Part shown: positions 30,151-38,423 of the stretch, piece by piece | Numbering within the stretch: the first letter of the stretch is position 1 | Layout: each line of letters opens with the position of its first letter | From: UBA4416 sp040386075 | GTDB lineage: Bacteria > Bacteroidota > Bacteroidia > B-17B0 > Aurantibacillaceae | Assembly (NCBI GenBank): GCA_040386075.1 | Contig: JAZKGE010000045.1 | Location: forward strand, 1 to 64,000 | Length of the DNA stretch: 64,000 nucleotides | Reading direction: 5' to 3' | Program-made: the position numbers and the translations under genes | Notes under the pieces: model-generated | Seen by the model: only the letters and a program-made list of their open reading frames with translations | Told to the model about the DNA's origin: nothing | Database searches by the model: none

Positions 30151-31170
30151 ATGTTGAGTAAAGTAGCTGTTGTTATTTTAAACTGGAACGGTAGATCTTT
30201 TCTGGAAAAATTTTTACCCATGGTCATTAAGTATTCTTCAAATGCTCAGATCGTTGTGGCCGACAATCAATCTACCGATGACAGTGTTGCTTTATTAAAA
30301 GAAAAATTTCCGGAAGTGAGGATCATCATTAATCCTGATAATGGTGGGTTTTCTAAAGGGTACAATGTAGCACTTAAACAAGTAGATGCAGAATATTATG
30401 TATTGTTGAATTCGGATGTGGAAGTTACTGTAAACTGGATAAAGCCTGTTATTGAGTTAATGGATTCAAATAAAATGATAGCTGCCTGTCAGCCAAAAAT
30501 TTTAGATCATAATCAACAAACTAAATTTGAATACGCAGGCGCTTCCGGTGGCTTTATTGATAAGTATGGTTACCCGTTTTGCCGGGGAAGGATTTTTAAT
30601 GTACTGGAAGAAGACAAAGGACAGTATAACACAGCTATAGAAGTGTTTTGGGCAACCGGTGCCTGCATGTTTGTTCGTGCAGAAGCATTCTGGAAAATTG
30701 GCGGTTTTGATAACGATTACTTTGCACACATGGAGGAAATTGATGTATGCTGGCGAATGAAAAATGTAGGTTATCAAATTTATGTAGAACCAAAATCGGT
30801 TATATACCATGTTGGTGGAGGAACATTAAATAAATTAAGCCCCCGAAAAACATTTTTAAATTTCAGGAATAACCTTATTACGCTTACAAAAAATGCAGCC
30901 CCACGTTTTTTATTGTTCAAGATCATATACCGAATGATATTGGATGGCGTTGCTGCCATTAAATTTTTAGTTGAGGGAAACAGCACACATTTTATGGCCG
31001 TACTTAAAGCCCATGGCTCTTTTTATAAGCATTTACCGGCCACGTTTAAAAAAAGAAAAGCCATGCGGCAAATGCCCGGTTTTGTTGATTCAACAACCGG
31101 TGTTTATAAAAAGAATATTGTGTATTTACATTTTTTAAAAGGCGTGAAGAAGTACAGTGAATTAAAATAA
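30151..31170 (+). CDS. Family 2 glycosyltransferase
   Basis: The 339-residue GT-A protein begins VAVVILNWNGRSFLEKFLP, with VADNQSTDDSVALLKEKFP and NPDNGGFSKGYNVALKQ, the UDP/dTDP-sugar-binding pattern of rhamnosyltransferase-like GT2 enzymes. The metal site is LLNSDVEV, and FAHMEEIDVCWRMKNVGY is the acceptor-side acidic motif. C-terminal hydrophobic helices may bind the membrane. It probably adds a sugar in surface polysaccharide or glycoprotein synthesis. It is read with the GWxTD gene. Confidence 0.85.
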   Translation: MLSKVAVVILNWNGRSFLEKFLPMVIKYSSNAQIVVADNQSTDDSVALLKEKFPEVRIIINPDNGGFSKGYNVALKQVDAEYYVLLNSDVEVTVNWIKPVIELMDSNKMIAACQPKILDHNQQTKFEYAGASGGFIDKYGYPFCRGRIFNVLEEDKGQYNTAIEVFWATGACMFVRAEAFWKIGGFDNDYFAHMEEIDVCWRMKNVGYQIYVEPKSVIYHVGGGTLNKLSPRKTFLNFRNNLITLTKNAAPRFLLFKIIYRMILDGVAAIKFLVEGNSTHFMAVLKAHGSFYKHLPATFKKRKAMRQMPGFVDSTTGVYKKNIVYLHFLKGVKKYSELK

Positions 31171-31175
31171 CTTAT

Positions 31176-31218
31176 CGACTTCGTATGAAGGGCATGTCAG
31201 TTCGAGCGAAGTCGAGAA
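31176..31218. repeat. Dispersed palindromic repeat between convergent genes
   Basis: CGACTTCG (31176-31183) pairs with CGAAGTCG (31207-31214), and the GTTCGAGCGAAGTCGAGAA core at 31200-31218 matches those at 17446 and 19585. It can terminate both the glycosyltransferase and CrtI-like genes. Confidence 0.65.
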
Positions 31219-31227
31219 TAAAAACAA

Positions 31228-32796
31228 TCACTTCAAACTCCAGTCAGAGTGCATTCCTTTTTGAGGATCAAAATCCATTTTATTTTTACCACAAATTAGT
31301 TTTGATACATCTCTTGCCTGTATCAAAGAAATAGGAATTCCGCCACCGGCTCTTCCCCAGTGACTGGCATAATAAAAATTTTGTAAATTTGGTAATGTGA
31401 ATTTTACAGGCGATGAAGCGGCCATATCTTTGCCTGGTAACCAGCCTTGTGCACTGCCTTGCCAGTTATTAGTGTAGCGTAATACGGTAGCTGGCGTAGC
31501 AAAATCAATCACTTCGATATCATCTTTTATTCCTGGAAATTTCACTTCCAAGCGCTCAATCAAGGCATCTGTAAATTTCTTTTTCTCTTCGCGGTATTTC
31601 ACACGTTCATTTTTGCGAAGATCGATCCAGTATTTGCCGTTGGTTGTGTAAAAACTGCAAGCCATTACTGTTTTTCCTTCAGGCGCAAGAGTAGGGTCGT
31701 AATTATAAAAATGAGCTTCTAATCTATCCCATGATTTTCCACAGGGAGATTCCAGTTTTACTTCTGTAGGAAAACGCGAAAAGTGCGGATACTCTTTGTA
31801 AGATCTTTTTAATCCAAATGATACTAAGAGAATAGAGTAGTAGAGATCTAAAATTTTTCCGTCTCGTAATTTTAAAATACTGTCATCCACATACTTTCCA
31901 TCCAGGTATTCAAAAACCGATTTATACCAATCGGCCGTAGACACCACGATATCACTTCTGTGAATCACATCATTACGAACTAATAAACCTTTGGCTTGAT
32001 TATTTTCGGTCAATATTTTTTTAACGGGTGTATTGTAATGGATCTTTCCACCCATGGCAATGTAATTATCTGCTATGCGTTGGGCCCAGCTCAATGAGCC
32101 GCCAACAGGATAACCGGCACAATTCTTATCAAAGAACGCCATTGGAAAATTAAGGATCATCATTTTTATCTCCTCACCGTCGAATAATAGTTCGAAACTT
32201 TCTTTTAAAAAAGGGCTCTTGAATTTTTTTGCAATATCGAAATTCGTTATTTTTTTTTGTTTGGCAAGATACACCAGGAACTTCAGGTACTTTGCCATTT
32301 TGATGCTTCGGATAATAGAAGGAATCAGTGGTATTTTGTACATTACAGGCGGCAATTCAAATTGCTGTAAATTACGTATGTCCTGTACTACCTCATGTAT
32401 CACATTAGTGTCTTCCGGCGACAGATCCAGCATATAGTCACGCAACTTATCTAAATTGGTGTAAAGTTTAAATGTTTTATTACCGTATTTGTCCGTCGCG
32501 TTTTTTACATCAACGTGCAAACGAATCTCATGATTATGAAACGGAACTTTTTTCATATCGATCAGTTCCGACCACATTTTATAAAAACCGCTTCCTTTAT
32601 TTGACCCCAGGATCCAGTGAATGGAACCATCAATGGTATATTCTCCGTTTTGCCAGCTTGTGCATAAACCACCGGGGATTGAATGTTTTTCGAAGATCTG
32701 AGTTTCAAAGCCATTCATTTGCAAATAGCTGCCGGTACATAAACCTGAAATTCCGGCTCCTATAATATTGACTTTGATCTTTTGTTGCACTCTCAA
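31228..32796 (-). CDS. CrtI-like FAD-dependent oxidoreductase (carotenoid/retinol desaturase-saturase family)
   Basis: The 522-residue protein has an N-terminal FAD dinucleotide fold (NIIGAGISGLCTGSYLQMNG, then FEKHSIPGGLCTSW). The DGSIHWILGS region and the GWLPGKDMA and YYASHWGRAGGGIPISLI C-terminal segments are typical of the phytoene desaturase/all-trans-retinol saturase group. It probably desaturates, isomerises or reduces a polyene lipid; the substrate is not clear. No other carotenoid genes lie nearby. It is convergent with the glycosyltransferase, separated by a palindromic repeat. Confidence 0.8.
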   Translation of the reverse strand: MRVQQKIKVNIIGAGISGLCTGSYLQMNGFETQIFEKHSIPGGLCTSWQNGEYTIDGSIHWILGSNKGSGFYKMWSELIDMKKVPFHNHEIRLHVDVKNATDKYGNKTFKLYTNLDKLRDYMLDLSPEDTNVIHEVVQDIRNLQQFELPPVMYKIPLIPSIIRSIKMAKYLKFLVYLAKQKKITNFDIAKKFKSPFLKESFELLFDGEEIKMMILNFPMAFFDKNCAGYPVGGSLSWAQRIADNYIAMGGKIHYNTPVKKILTENNQAKGLLVRNDVIHRSDIVVSTADWYKSVFEYLDGKYVDDSILKLRDGKILDLYYSILLVSFGLKRSYKEYPHFSRFPTEVKLESPCGKSWDRLEAHFYNYDPTLAPEGKTVMACSFYTTNGKYWIDLRKNERVKYREEKKKFTDALIERLEVKFPGIKDDIEVIDFATPATVLRYTNNWQGSAQGWLPGKDMAASSPVKFTLPNLQNFYYASHWGRAGGGIPISLIQARDVSKLICGKNKMDFDPQKGMHSDWSLK

Positions 32797-32892
32797 ATTT
32801 AGGAAAAAGATTGGATTTGGATAAACAAAACTCTATCGCCCTTTCATTTGCCAAAGCGACAAAGAAATAACACTTCACATTATCAAAGCAAA

Positions 32893-32917
32893 AAAGGGAT
32901 ACACACTGTATCCCTTT
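32893..32917. terminator. Terminator after the CsbD-like gene
   Basis: AAAGGGATACA-CAC-TGTATCCCTTT, an 11-bp stem with a TTTTTTGC-type T-run on the minus strand. It lies 23 bases past the CsbD stop. Confidence 0.75.
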
Positions 32918-32939
32918 AATTTATTTTGTAATGAATTAA

Positions 32940-33131
32940 CTACAAACTTTGTATCCATTCAATGACCTGATCTTTTGTTTTGCCGATCTTTTTTTGGATG
33001 CGACCAACCAGTTCATCGTCTTTACCTTCTTCGTAAACCAGATCATCATCTGTTAATTCACCATACTGTTGCTTAATTTTTCCTTTAAGCTCGTTCCAGT
33101 TTCCTTTTAATTTAAATTCCTTGCTGTTCAT
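32940..33131 (-). CDS. CsbD-family stress protein
   Basis: The 63-residue, highly charged protein is built on the CsbD pattern: KLKGNWNELKGKIKQQYGEL, then LVYEEGKDDELVGRIQKKIG and KTKDQVIEWIQSL. CsbD proteins are small general-stress proteins of unknown mechanism, induced under nutrient or osmotic stress. It stands alone between two terminators, next to the ribosome hibernation factor, which fits a shared stationary-phase theme. No promoter could be identified confidently. Confidence 0.9.
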   Translation of the reverse strand: MNSKEFKLKGNWNELKGKIKQQYGELTDDDLVYEEGKDDELVGRIQKKIGKTKDQVIEWIQSL

Positions 33132-33208
33132 AATAGTAGTTTTTATTATACTACCTCAAACCTTATGCCTGCAACTTGGTTTATTTTCATTGACTTTATA
33201 ACAAAAAA

Positions 33209-33234
33209 AAAGAGCTGAAATTTTTCAGCTCTTT
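33209..33234. terminator. Terminator after the hibernation factor gene
   Basis: AAAGAGCTGAAA-TT-TTTCAGCTCTTT, an almost perfect palindrome with A/T runs on both sides. On the minus strand it closes the HPF gene. Confidence 0.8.
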
Positions 33235-33256
33235 TCTCTTTTGAATTAATTTTATG

Positions 33257-33592
33257 TTAATCTTCCAAATCGGCAGCATTCATACCCAAGTTATTGGATG
33301 GAGACGATTTTTCTTTGTGTTTTTTAATTTGAGATTTCAATGCTTCGCAAGCCAGGTCAATAGATTCTTCGAATGAAGCGGATTGCTTTTTAGAGAATAA
33401 TTCCTGGCCTTTGGCAAGTATCTTTATCTCTGCTACTTTATTTTCAGTGTTCGATGCTTTATCCAAACGCATAATAACTTCTCCGTTGATCAAACCATCA
33501 TGGTAGGTTTTTAATTTATTCATTCTGTCATTTGCAAAATCAAGTAATTTTTTGTCTGCATCAAAATGTAGTGATTGAATGTTCGTTGTCAT
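33257..33592 (-). CDS. hpf: Ribosome hibernation-promoting factor (short HPF/RaiA type)
   Basis: The 111-residue protein has the beta-alpha-beta-beta-beta-alpha fold of HPF/YfiA: IQSLHFDADKKLLDFANDRM, VIMRLDKASNTENKVAEIKI, then FEESIDLACEALKSQIKKHK, with the basic C-terminal helix that occupies the ribosomal decoding site. It stops translation in stationary phase by 70S inactivation or 100S formation. The length indicates the short form without the dimerising tail. Unusually for this genome, it has a full Shine-Dalgarno sequence. It is downstream of the XerC-like gene. Confidence 0.9.
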   Translation of the reverse strand: MTTNIQSLHFDADKKLLDFANDRMNKLKTYHDGLINGEVIMRLDKASNTENKVAEIKILAKGQELFSKKQSASFEESIDLACEALKSQIKKHKEKSSPSNNLGMNAADLED

Positions 33593-33599
33593 AATAAAT

Positions 33600-33605
33600 C
33601 CTCCC
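33600..33605 (-). promoter_or_regulatory. Strong Shine-Dalgarno sequence of hpf
   Basis: The minus strand reads GGGAGG seven bases before the ATG. Other starts in this window lack such a sequence, so hpf may be translated by a mechanism unlike its neighbours. Confidence 0.7.
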
Positions 33606-33649
33606 TTTTTTGTGTTTTTAATTTATAACTATGTGAATTGTAATTTATT

Positions 33650-34540
33650 TTAATCACCGCGCGGGTGAGCTTGTTTGTATGATTTTTTTAATTTATCAAT
33701 GGTGTTATGCGTATAGATCTGGGTAGCACTTAAATTGGCATGTCCCAACAGATCTTTTACGGCATTAATATCTGCCCCATTATTTAATAAATGTGTGGCA
33801 AAAGTATGCCGTAAAACATGTGGGCTCTTTTTTTGGATGGTGGTTATTTGTGACAGGTGTTTTTTTACAGATCTGTAAACCGCTTGATCACTCAGTGTAT
33901 GTCCTTTCTCGCTAACCAACAACATAGGATTTGATAAGTTTAGTTCCTTTTTTACTTGCAAATACACTTCAAGGTTACGTTTTAGAGGTAAAGAAATGGG
34001 GATAATTCTCTCCTTATTTCTTTTCCCCAATACCTTAATTGTGGAATTGAATAGATCCACATCCAGTTCTTTTAAATGGGTCAATTCGGAGCGCCTGATC
34101 CCGGTTTGGTATAAAATATCCAGTATCAGCTTATCTCGTTGCCCATTAAAGCCTTCTTCAAATGTAACATCTGTAAAAAGGTCTTCCATTTGGTGTTCAT
34201 CTACAAAAACAGGAAGGCGTTTTGGGGTTTTGGGCCCCGAGATCTTTGACATGGGATTAACCTCAATGATCTGTTGGCGTTGAAGAAACTTGAAAAAAGA
34301 TTTTAAAGCAGATAGCTTACGGTTAACACTGCGGGCAGCCAGTTTTTGTTTAATGAGCTCTGAAACCCAGGCCCGTATTTGCTGATAATTGATCTCAGAT
34401 GCGTTTAAAGCTTCGTTCTGAGGGTTTATAAATTGTAGAAAGGTGACAATATCATTTTTATAAGAAGTAACCGTATGTGCGGAATACTTTTTTTCGTACG
34501 TTAAGTAGTCAAAAAATGATTGCAGGGACTTATCCAACAT
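33650..34540 (-). CDS. xerC: XerC/XerD-like tyrosine recombinase
   Basis: The 296-residue recombinase has an N-terminal SAM-like core-binding domain (about 1-90) and a catalytic domain with R149 (TGIRRSEL), the beta-hairpin lysine near 174, H241 and R244 (SPHVLRHTFATHL), H267 (LLGHANLS) and Y276 (IYTH). The length equals chromosomal Xer proteins, and it lacks the extra region of integron integrases. It most likely resolves chromosome dimers at dif together with a second Xer. It sits between rpsU and hpf, a housekeeping setting. Confidence 0.88.
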   Translation of the reverse strand: MLDKSLQSFFDYLTYEKKYSAHTVTSYKNDIVTFLQFINPQNEALNASEINYQQIRAWVSELIKQKLAARSVNRKLSALKSFFKFLQRQQIIEVNPMSKISGPKTPKRLPVFVDEHQMEDLFTDVTFEEGFNGQRDKLILDILYQTGIRRSELTHLKELDVDLFNSTIKVLGKRNKERIIPISLPLKRNLEVYLQVKKELNLSNPMLLVSEKGHTLSDQAVYRSVKKHLSQITTIQKKSPHVLRHTFATHLLNNGADINAVKDLLGHANLSATQIYTHNTIDKLKKSYKQAHPRGD

Positions 34541-34595
34541 AAAAAACCTAAGGTTATAACGAATTTAACTTTAAAATCCGCAATAACCTTAGGTT
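34541..34595 (-). terminator. Terminator of rpsU
   Basis: AACCTAAGGTTAT (34545-34557) and ATAACCTTAGGTT (34583-34595) form a perfect 13-bp stem with a 25-base loop. A TTTTTT tract follows on the minus strand. It sits immediately before the xerC ATG, so xerC transcription may depend on read-through. Confidence 0.75.
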
Positions 34596-34619
34596 AAGAT
34601 ATAATTTTTGTGAAAAAGA

Positions 34620-34817
34620 CTATTCTGCAGCTAAACCTAATTGCATTTTTTGCTTGTAAACAGCTTTAATGCGGGTTTGTCTGTTTGTGATAGATGGTTT
34701 TTCGAAATTTTTACGAACGCGTAATTGTTTTACAACGCCTGTTTTTTCAAATTTCTTTTTGAACTTTTTTAAAGCTTTTTCAATGCTTTCACCTTCTTTT
34801 ACTGCTACTATTAACAT
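34620..34817 (-). CDS. rpsU: 30S ribosomal protein bS21
   Basis: The 65-residue basic protein has the bS21 pattern: VKEGESIEKALKKFKKKFEK, then VKQLRVRKNFEKPSITNRQT, and the R/K-rich helix. It is part of the 30S platform near the anti-Shine-Dalgarno region of 16S rRNA. In Bacteroidota the group bS21-bS18-bS6 helps hide the anti-SD sequence, which fits the general lack of SD sequences here. It has its own good promoter upstream and a terminator before xerC. Confidence 0.95.
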   Translation of the reverse strand: MLIVAVKEGESIEKALKKFKKKFEKTGVVKQLRVRKNFEKPSITNRQTRIKAVYKQKMQLGLAAE

Positions 34818-34849
34818 TATATGAGTTTATTAATTTTTAAATTGGGTTG

Positions 34850-34880
34850 CAAATATATAGGCTTATTAACTAAAAACCAA
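34850..34880 (-). promoter_or_regulatory. Promoter of rpsU
   Basis: On the minus strand TTG (34880-34878), 20 bp, TATATTTG (34857-34850), an exact TAnnTTTG match. It lies 33 bases from the start codon, leaving a short leader. Confidence 0.8.
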
Positions 34881-34929
34881 ATTTTATGAGCAATTAATTG
34901 TTTATTTTAGCGTTACAAAACATAAAAAC

Positions 34930-35121
34930 ATGAAATTAATAGGAATTTTTACTTTGTTGATGCTTTTCTTAGTTATTTCCTGCAAAAAAGAACGTACCTG
35001 TGAGTGTTCAAATTCTTCGGGCACTTATATCGGCGGAACAATTGACGGAACAAAAAGCTATGCTAAAAAAGTGTGTAAAGATCTTTCTGCCGGTGAAACC
35101 ACTTGTAAGCTAAAAGATTAA
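34930..35121 (+). CDS. Small lipoprotein
   Basis: The 63-residue protein has a lipoprotein signal (LIGIFTLLMLFLVISCKK), with Cys18 as the lipidation site. The ~45-residue mature domain has four further cysteines (ERTCECSNS, AKKVCKDL, TTCKLKD) likely forming two disulfides. Such tiny Cys-rich lipoproteins are frequent in Bacteroidota and have no known function. It ends directly against the stop of the convergent gamma-carbonic anhydrase-like gene, with no space between. Confidence 0.75.
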   Translation: MKLIGIFTLLMLFLVISCKKERTCECSNSSGTYIGGTIDGTKSYAKKVCKDLSAGETTCKLKD

Positions 35122-35634
35122 TTACTTGAACCAGCTGCTGTACATCAGGTAATTATTGGCAATACGGTTGATCTCGCCATTAATGAGTTCTTCCGAAATA
35201 TCTTTGACCTTTTTAGCAGGAACTCCGGCATATATGCAACCGCTTGGAACAATTGTCCCTTCTGTTAAAACAGCACCTGCTGCAATAATTGAATTGGAAC
35301 CTATTTCGCAATTATCCATTACAATAGCACCCATTCCTATTAACACATTATCATGAACATGGCTACCATGTACAATGGCATTATGGCCAACTGAGACATT
35401 ATTTCCTAGAATTGTTTTTGTCTTTTGATACGTGCAATGGATCACGGCACCATCCTGGATATTTACTTTATTTCCCATACGAATGGAATTCACATCTCCA
35501 CGCACTACAGCATTGAACCAAAAACTGCAATCATCGCCACATACCACATCGCCTACAATAGTAGCGTTAGGCGCAACAAAAGTGTTCTTTCCTAAAGTGG
35601 GTTCTATGCCATTAACAGGTAAAATAAATGCCAT
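35122..35634 (-). CDS. Gamma-carbonic anhydrase-like hexapeptide-repeat protein
   Basis: The 170-residue left-handed beta-helix protein has hexapeptide repeats throughout (VAPNATIVGDVVCGDD; VSVGHNAIVHGSHVHDNVLIGMGA). It carries metal-ligand histidines in the GAVIHCTY, VGHNAIVHGSHVHD region and ends with a C-terminal helix. It is of the YrdA/PaaY type, trimeric and metal-binding. Members act as carbonic anhydrases or thioesterase-like helpers; which applies here is open. Its ATG overlaps the stop of the lipoprotein gene upstream (TAATG), so the two are coupled. Confidence 0.85.
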   Translation of the reverse strand: MAFILPVNGIEPTLGKNTFVAPNATIVGDVVCGDDCSFWFNAVVRGDVNSIRMGNKVNIQDGAVIHCTYQKTKTILGNNVSVGHNAIVHGSHVHDNVLIGMGAIVMDNCEIGSNSIIAAGAVLTEGTIVPSGCIYAGVPAKKVKDISEELINGEINRIANNYLMYSSWFK

Positions 35635-36464
35635 TATTTGGACGTGATAACTTTGGTTCTGATATCGGTGATCTTGCTGTCTAATTCTTTCAAAGCGTCT
35701 AATGTAAACACATTGTCGGTTTTAGAATCCATGATCTTTTTCAGATTCAGAAGATCGGTTAAAACATAAGCGGTTTCATCGGGTAATTTAGAGGATTTTA
35801 ATAATTCTACCAGGTTATCCAAAGATTCCTTTTGGTTGAAGATCTCTTTTACGATCGGTTCACTTTTTGTTTCTTTAGCTGTTTGACAAGCTACATATAA
35901 ACCTTCGATCCAGGCTCCGGCTACTAATAAAGAAGAAGTTCCGGGACGATTATTATCTCTTAATGTGCGATCGGCACTTTTAAAAGCCTGTGTAATGATA
36001 TTCAATGTTGAATCACGGTTCGATTGATTAGCCGTCATTCTGTCGCCCATATTTTCATCAAATGAATTGCTTACACCTATGCTTTTGGCAATAATGCTAA
36101 CGCATTTAAAGAATAGCATTGACTCCTGGGTTTGATCGTAAATACTGGCCACATTTAGATCGGCGCCATACACACCTAAATTAAGCGCACGTGTACTTTC
36201 TAAAGAATATTTGCTAACATCATCCGGATTGTTTAAAAAGGAAACATTGTACTCGGAATTAGCTAATTTGGTTAACTCTAATATGGTTGCTCTTGAAGAA
36301 ATAGTGTTAAATACATTTTGCGCTGAGATCTTTTGAGAATCAACACCTGCAATAACGTCATCAACATCCGAAGCATCTACTTCCTCTTGTTTATTTCCAC
36401 CGCAGGCACTTATTAAAAATACCGTTGAACTAATTAAAAAAAGTGATCTGATATTTAAAAACAT
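35634..36464 (-). CDS. Hypothetical lipoprotein
   Basis: The 276-residue protein has a lipoprotein signal ending LISACGGN (lipid-modified Cys21). The mature part is almost wholly helical, with helices such as RTLRDNNRPGTSSLLVAGAWI and LVELLKSSKLPDETAYVLTD. I do not recognise the family. Similar helical lipoproteins of Bacteroidota are annotated only as hypothetical. It is translationally coupled to the gamma-carbonic anhydrase-like gene downstream by TAATG. Confidence 0.7.
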   Translation of the reverse strand: MFLNIRSLFLISSTVFLISACGGNKQEEVDASDVDDVIAGVDSQKISAQNVFNTISSRATILELTKLANSEYNVSFLNNPDDVSKYSLESTRALNLGVYGADLNVASIYDQTQESMLFFKCVSIIAKSIGVSNSFDENMGDRMTANQSNRDSTLNIITQAFKSADRTLRDNNRPGTSSLLVAGAWIEGLYVACQTAKETKSEPIVKEIFNQKESLDNLVELLKSSKLPDETAYVLTDLLNLKKIMDSKTDNVFTLDALKELDSKITDIRTKVITSK

Positions 36465-36527
36465 AAAGTGTTTATTATTTTAGTAAATATAGTTTTTTAT
36501 TAAAATACATTTACATTATTTTTTTGG

Positions 36528-38270
36528 TTACTTTTTCACACCATTTTTATAGGTAATTCTGCTGATCTCTTTTCCTGTTTTATCATAAAAGATCCAATCT
36601 CCATCAGGCACGCTTTGTTTTTTTCCTTTTCTTTTATCACTTACAACCTTGTAATTACTAACCGATTGAACTTTATTGGTAATAGAGTAGGATATTGATT
36701 TACCGGATAAATGACCATCTTTAAAACGTTGTTCTTTCATTAAGCCACCTGTTTCATAATAGTAAACCCAAAGGCCATGTTGTTTGCCTTTGCTATAATT
36801 ACCGTCGCTATCAATAAAATTCCCTTTTTCGTGGTAAGCCGTCCAGTGACCATGTTTAATGCCACTTACATAAGAACCTTTTTCTCGGTACTGGCCACTT
36901 TCATACCAGTATTCCCATAAGCCCTGTTTTTTTCCTTTTTCGTTATAAGTACCTTTGTAATTTGGTTTGCCGTTAATGTACCAGCCTTCCCATAAACCGC
37001 CGATCAGCCCATTTGTAAATGTTCCCTGATCTTTTAGCTGCCCGTTGTTATACCAGCTTTGCCACTGCCCGTTCTCTTTGCCTGCAGCGTAAGGCCCTTC
37101 CTGTAATTTTTTTCCGTTCTCAAACCAGGTTGTCCAGGTACCTGTTTTTTGATCATTATCAAAATTACCTAATTTCCATTTTTCGGTAGTTGGATAAAAA
37201 TATTCCCAGGTACCTTTTTGCTTATCATCTAAAAAATATCCCTGCGATTCTTTATTTCCATTGCTATAATAATAGGTCCATTGATCGTTTCGTAGGCCGT
37301 CTTTTAAAGTACCTTCCATTTCAAGATTGCCCTTTTCGGTATAAAATTTCCATAAACCATTTTTCTTACCATTAACAAAGAAGCCTTCGCTTTTAGCTTT
37401 ATGGTTAGCGTAGTAAGAAGAATAGAAGCCATTCAATACTCCTTTTTCATAATTAGCTTCATAGTCTAGTTCTCCGTTCGGGTGAAAATATCGCCATAAA
37501 CCATTCATTAAACCATCATTATATGCGCCCTGAGCTTTAATAAGTCCATTATCATACTGCGCCGTTATAGTTCCATTGCCATTACTGATGATCGGTTTTC
37601 CTCTTTCATCATTCATGGTCATTAATAGTATGGTTGTTGAATCCTTATATTCTCTTTCATATTTTAAACTACCATTTTCATAATACTCTATGTTTTTACC
37701 ACACGGTTTACCCTTACAAAAATTTAATACTGCGGCAGGTTTTCCGTTCTTATAAAATGTTTTCACTTCCCCTTCTTTAAGATCATTTTCGAATTTGCCA
37801 ATACTTTCGGGTTGCCCGTTATCAAAGTAATACAACCAATCACCCTGTTTTTTTCCTTTTGAAAAAGATTCACGGCTTCTTACGGCTTTATTTTCATAGT
37901 AAGAAGTCCAGATACTATCTGCTAAATTCTGATTAAAAACAGTTTCTTGAGAAAGAACTCCTGATTTAAAGTAGTAACGATTATATCCGTTTTTTTTGCC
38001 TCGGAAATAACTTTCGGTGGCTTTTAATACTTTATTTTCATAATAAATATACCAGGTACTATCTTCTTTTCCATTGTAAAATGAGCCTTTTCGGGAGATG
38101 TTGCCATTTTTATAATACTCCACATGTCGGCCGTGGGGCATACCTTTTACAATATTGGATTCTGATTTTAATTTAAGTTGTTCACTATCGTAATATTCTT
38201 TTTTTGGTTGAGCAAAAGCCGAAAGACTTAAAAAAAGGAAGGAAATAAATAAGAGTTTGTATGACATCAT
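36528..38270 (-). CDS. Exported MORN-like (YwqK-type) repeat protein
   Basis: The 580-residue protein has a signal peptide (LLFISFLFLSLSAFAQ) followed by about twenty repeats of ~22-24 residues. The repeat is G-x-W-x-x-Y-Y-x-N-G-x-x-x-x-x-G-x-Y-x-x-G-K-x-x-G, for example HGRHVEYYKNGNISRKGSFY. These are the MORN-like repeats of the toxin-antitoxin-annotated YwqK family. In Bacteroidota they are secreted beta-sheet scaffolds rather than antitoxins. The repeat region fills the protein with no extra domain. No T9SS domain is seen at the end. Confidence 0.8.
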   Translation of the reverse strand: MMSYKLLFISFLFLSLSAFAQPKKEYYDSEQLKLKSESNIVKGMPHGRHVEYYKNGNISRKGSFYNGKEDSTWYIYYENKVLKATESYFRGKKNGYNRYYFKSGVLSQETVFNQNLADSIWTSYYENKAVRSRESFSKGKKQGDWLYYFDNGQPESIGKFENDLKEGEVKTFYKNGKPAAVLNFCKGKPCGKNIEYYENGSLKYEREYKDSTTILLMTMNDERGKPIISNGNGTITAQYDNGLIKAQGAYNDGLMNGLWRYFHPNGELDYEANYEKGVLNGFYSSYYANHKAKSEGFFVNGKKNGLWKFYTEKGNLEMEGTLKDGLRNDQWTYYYSNGNKESQGYFLDDKQKGTWEYFYPTTEKWKLGNFDNDQKTGTWTTWFENGKKLQEGPYAAGKENGQWQSWYNNGQLKDQGTFTNGLIGGLWEGWYINGKPNYKGTYNEKGKKQGLWEYWYESGQYREKGSYVSGIKHGHWTAYHEKGNFIDSDGNYSKGKQHGLWVYYYETGGLMKEQRFKDGHLSGKSISYSITNKVQSVSNYKVVSDKRKGKKQSVPDGDWIFYDKTGKEISRITYKNGVKK

Positions 38271-38366
38271 AATAGTAAAATTAAGGTTATAACGCCTTTT
38301 ACAGATCAGGATACAGAAAAATTGTAAACAATAGGAGGTTTAATAAAGCCGGTAAAAAATAATAAA

Positions 38367-38405
38367 GGATAAATTTGTCCGAATATAAAATTTTATATAC
38401 ATTTG
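38367..38405 (+). promoter_or_regulatory. Promoter and probable operator of the Rrf2 gene
   Basis: TTG (38375-38377), 20 bp, TACATTTG (38398-38405), 18 bases before the ATG. The near-perfect palindrome GGATAAATTTGTCC (38367-38380) overlaps the -33 element and resembles Rrf2-family sites. It suggests autoregulation by the encoded Fe-S protein. Confidence 0.7.
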
Positions 38406-38423
38406 TATCAGAATTAAGAAAGT

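Noticed and set aside
33650..34540. The tyrosine recombinase as the integrase of the cassette array or of the tRNA-Ser units
   Set aside because: Length and motifs are those of XerC/D, it lacks the additional integron-integrase region, and it lies in a housekeeping setting far from both elements.
36528..38270. Antitoxin function for the YwqK-type repeat protein
   Set aside because: It has a signal peptide and no toxin partner nearby; the name comes from automatic family labels only.
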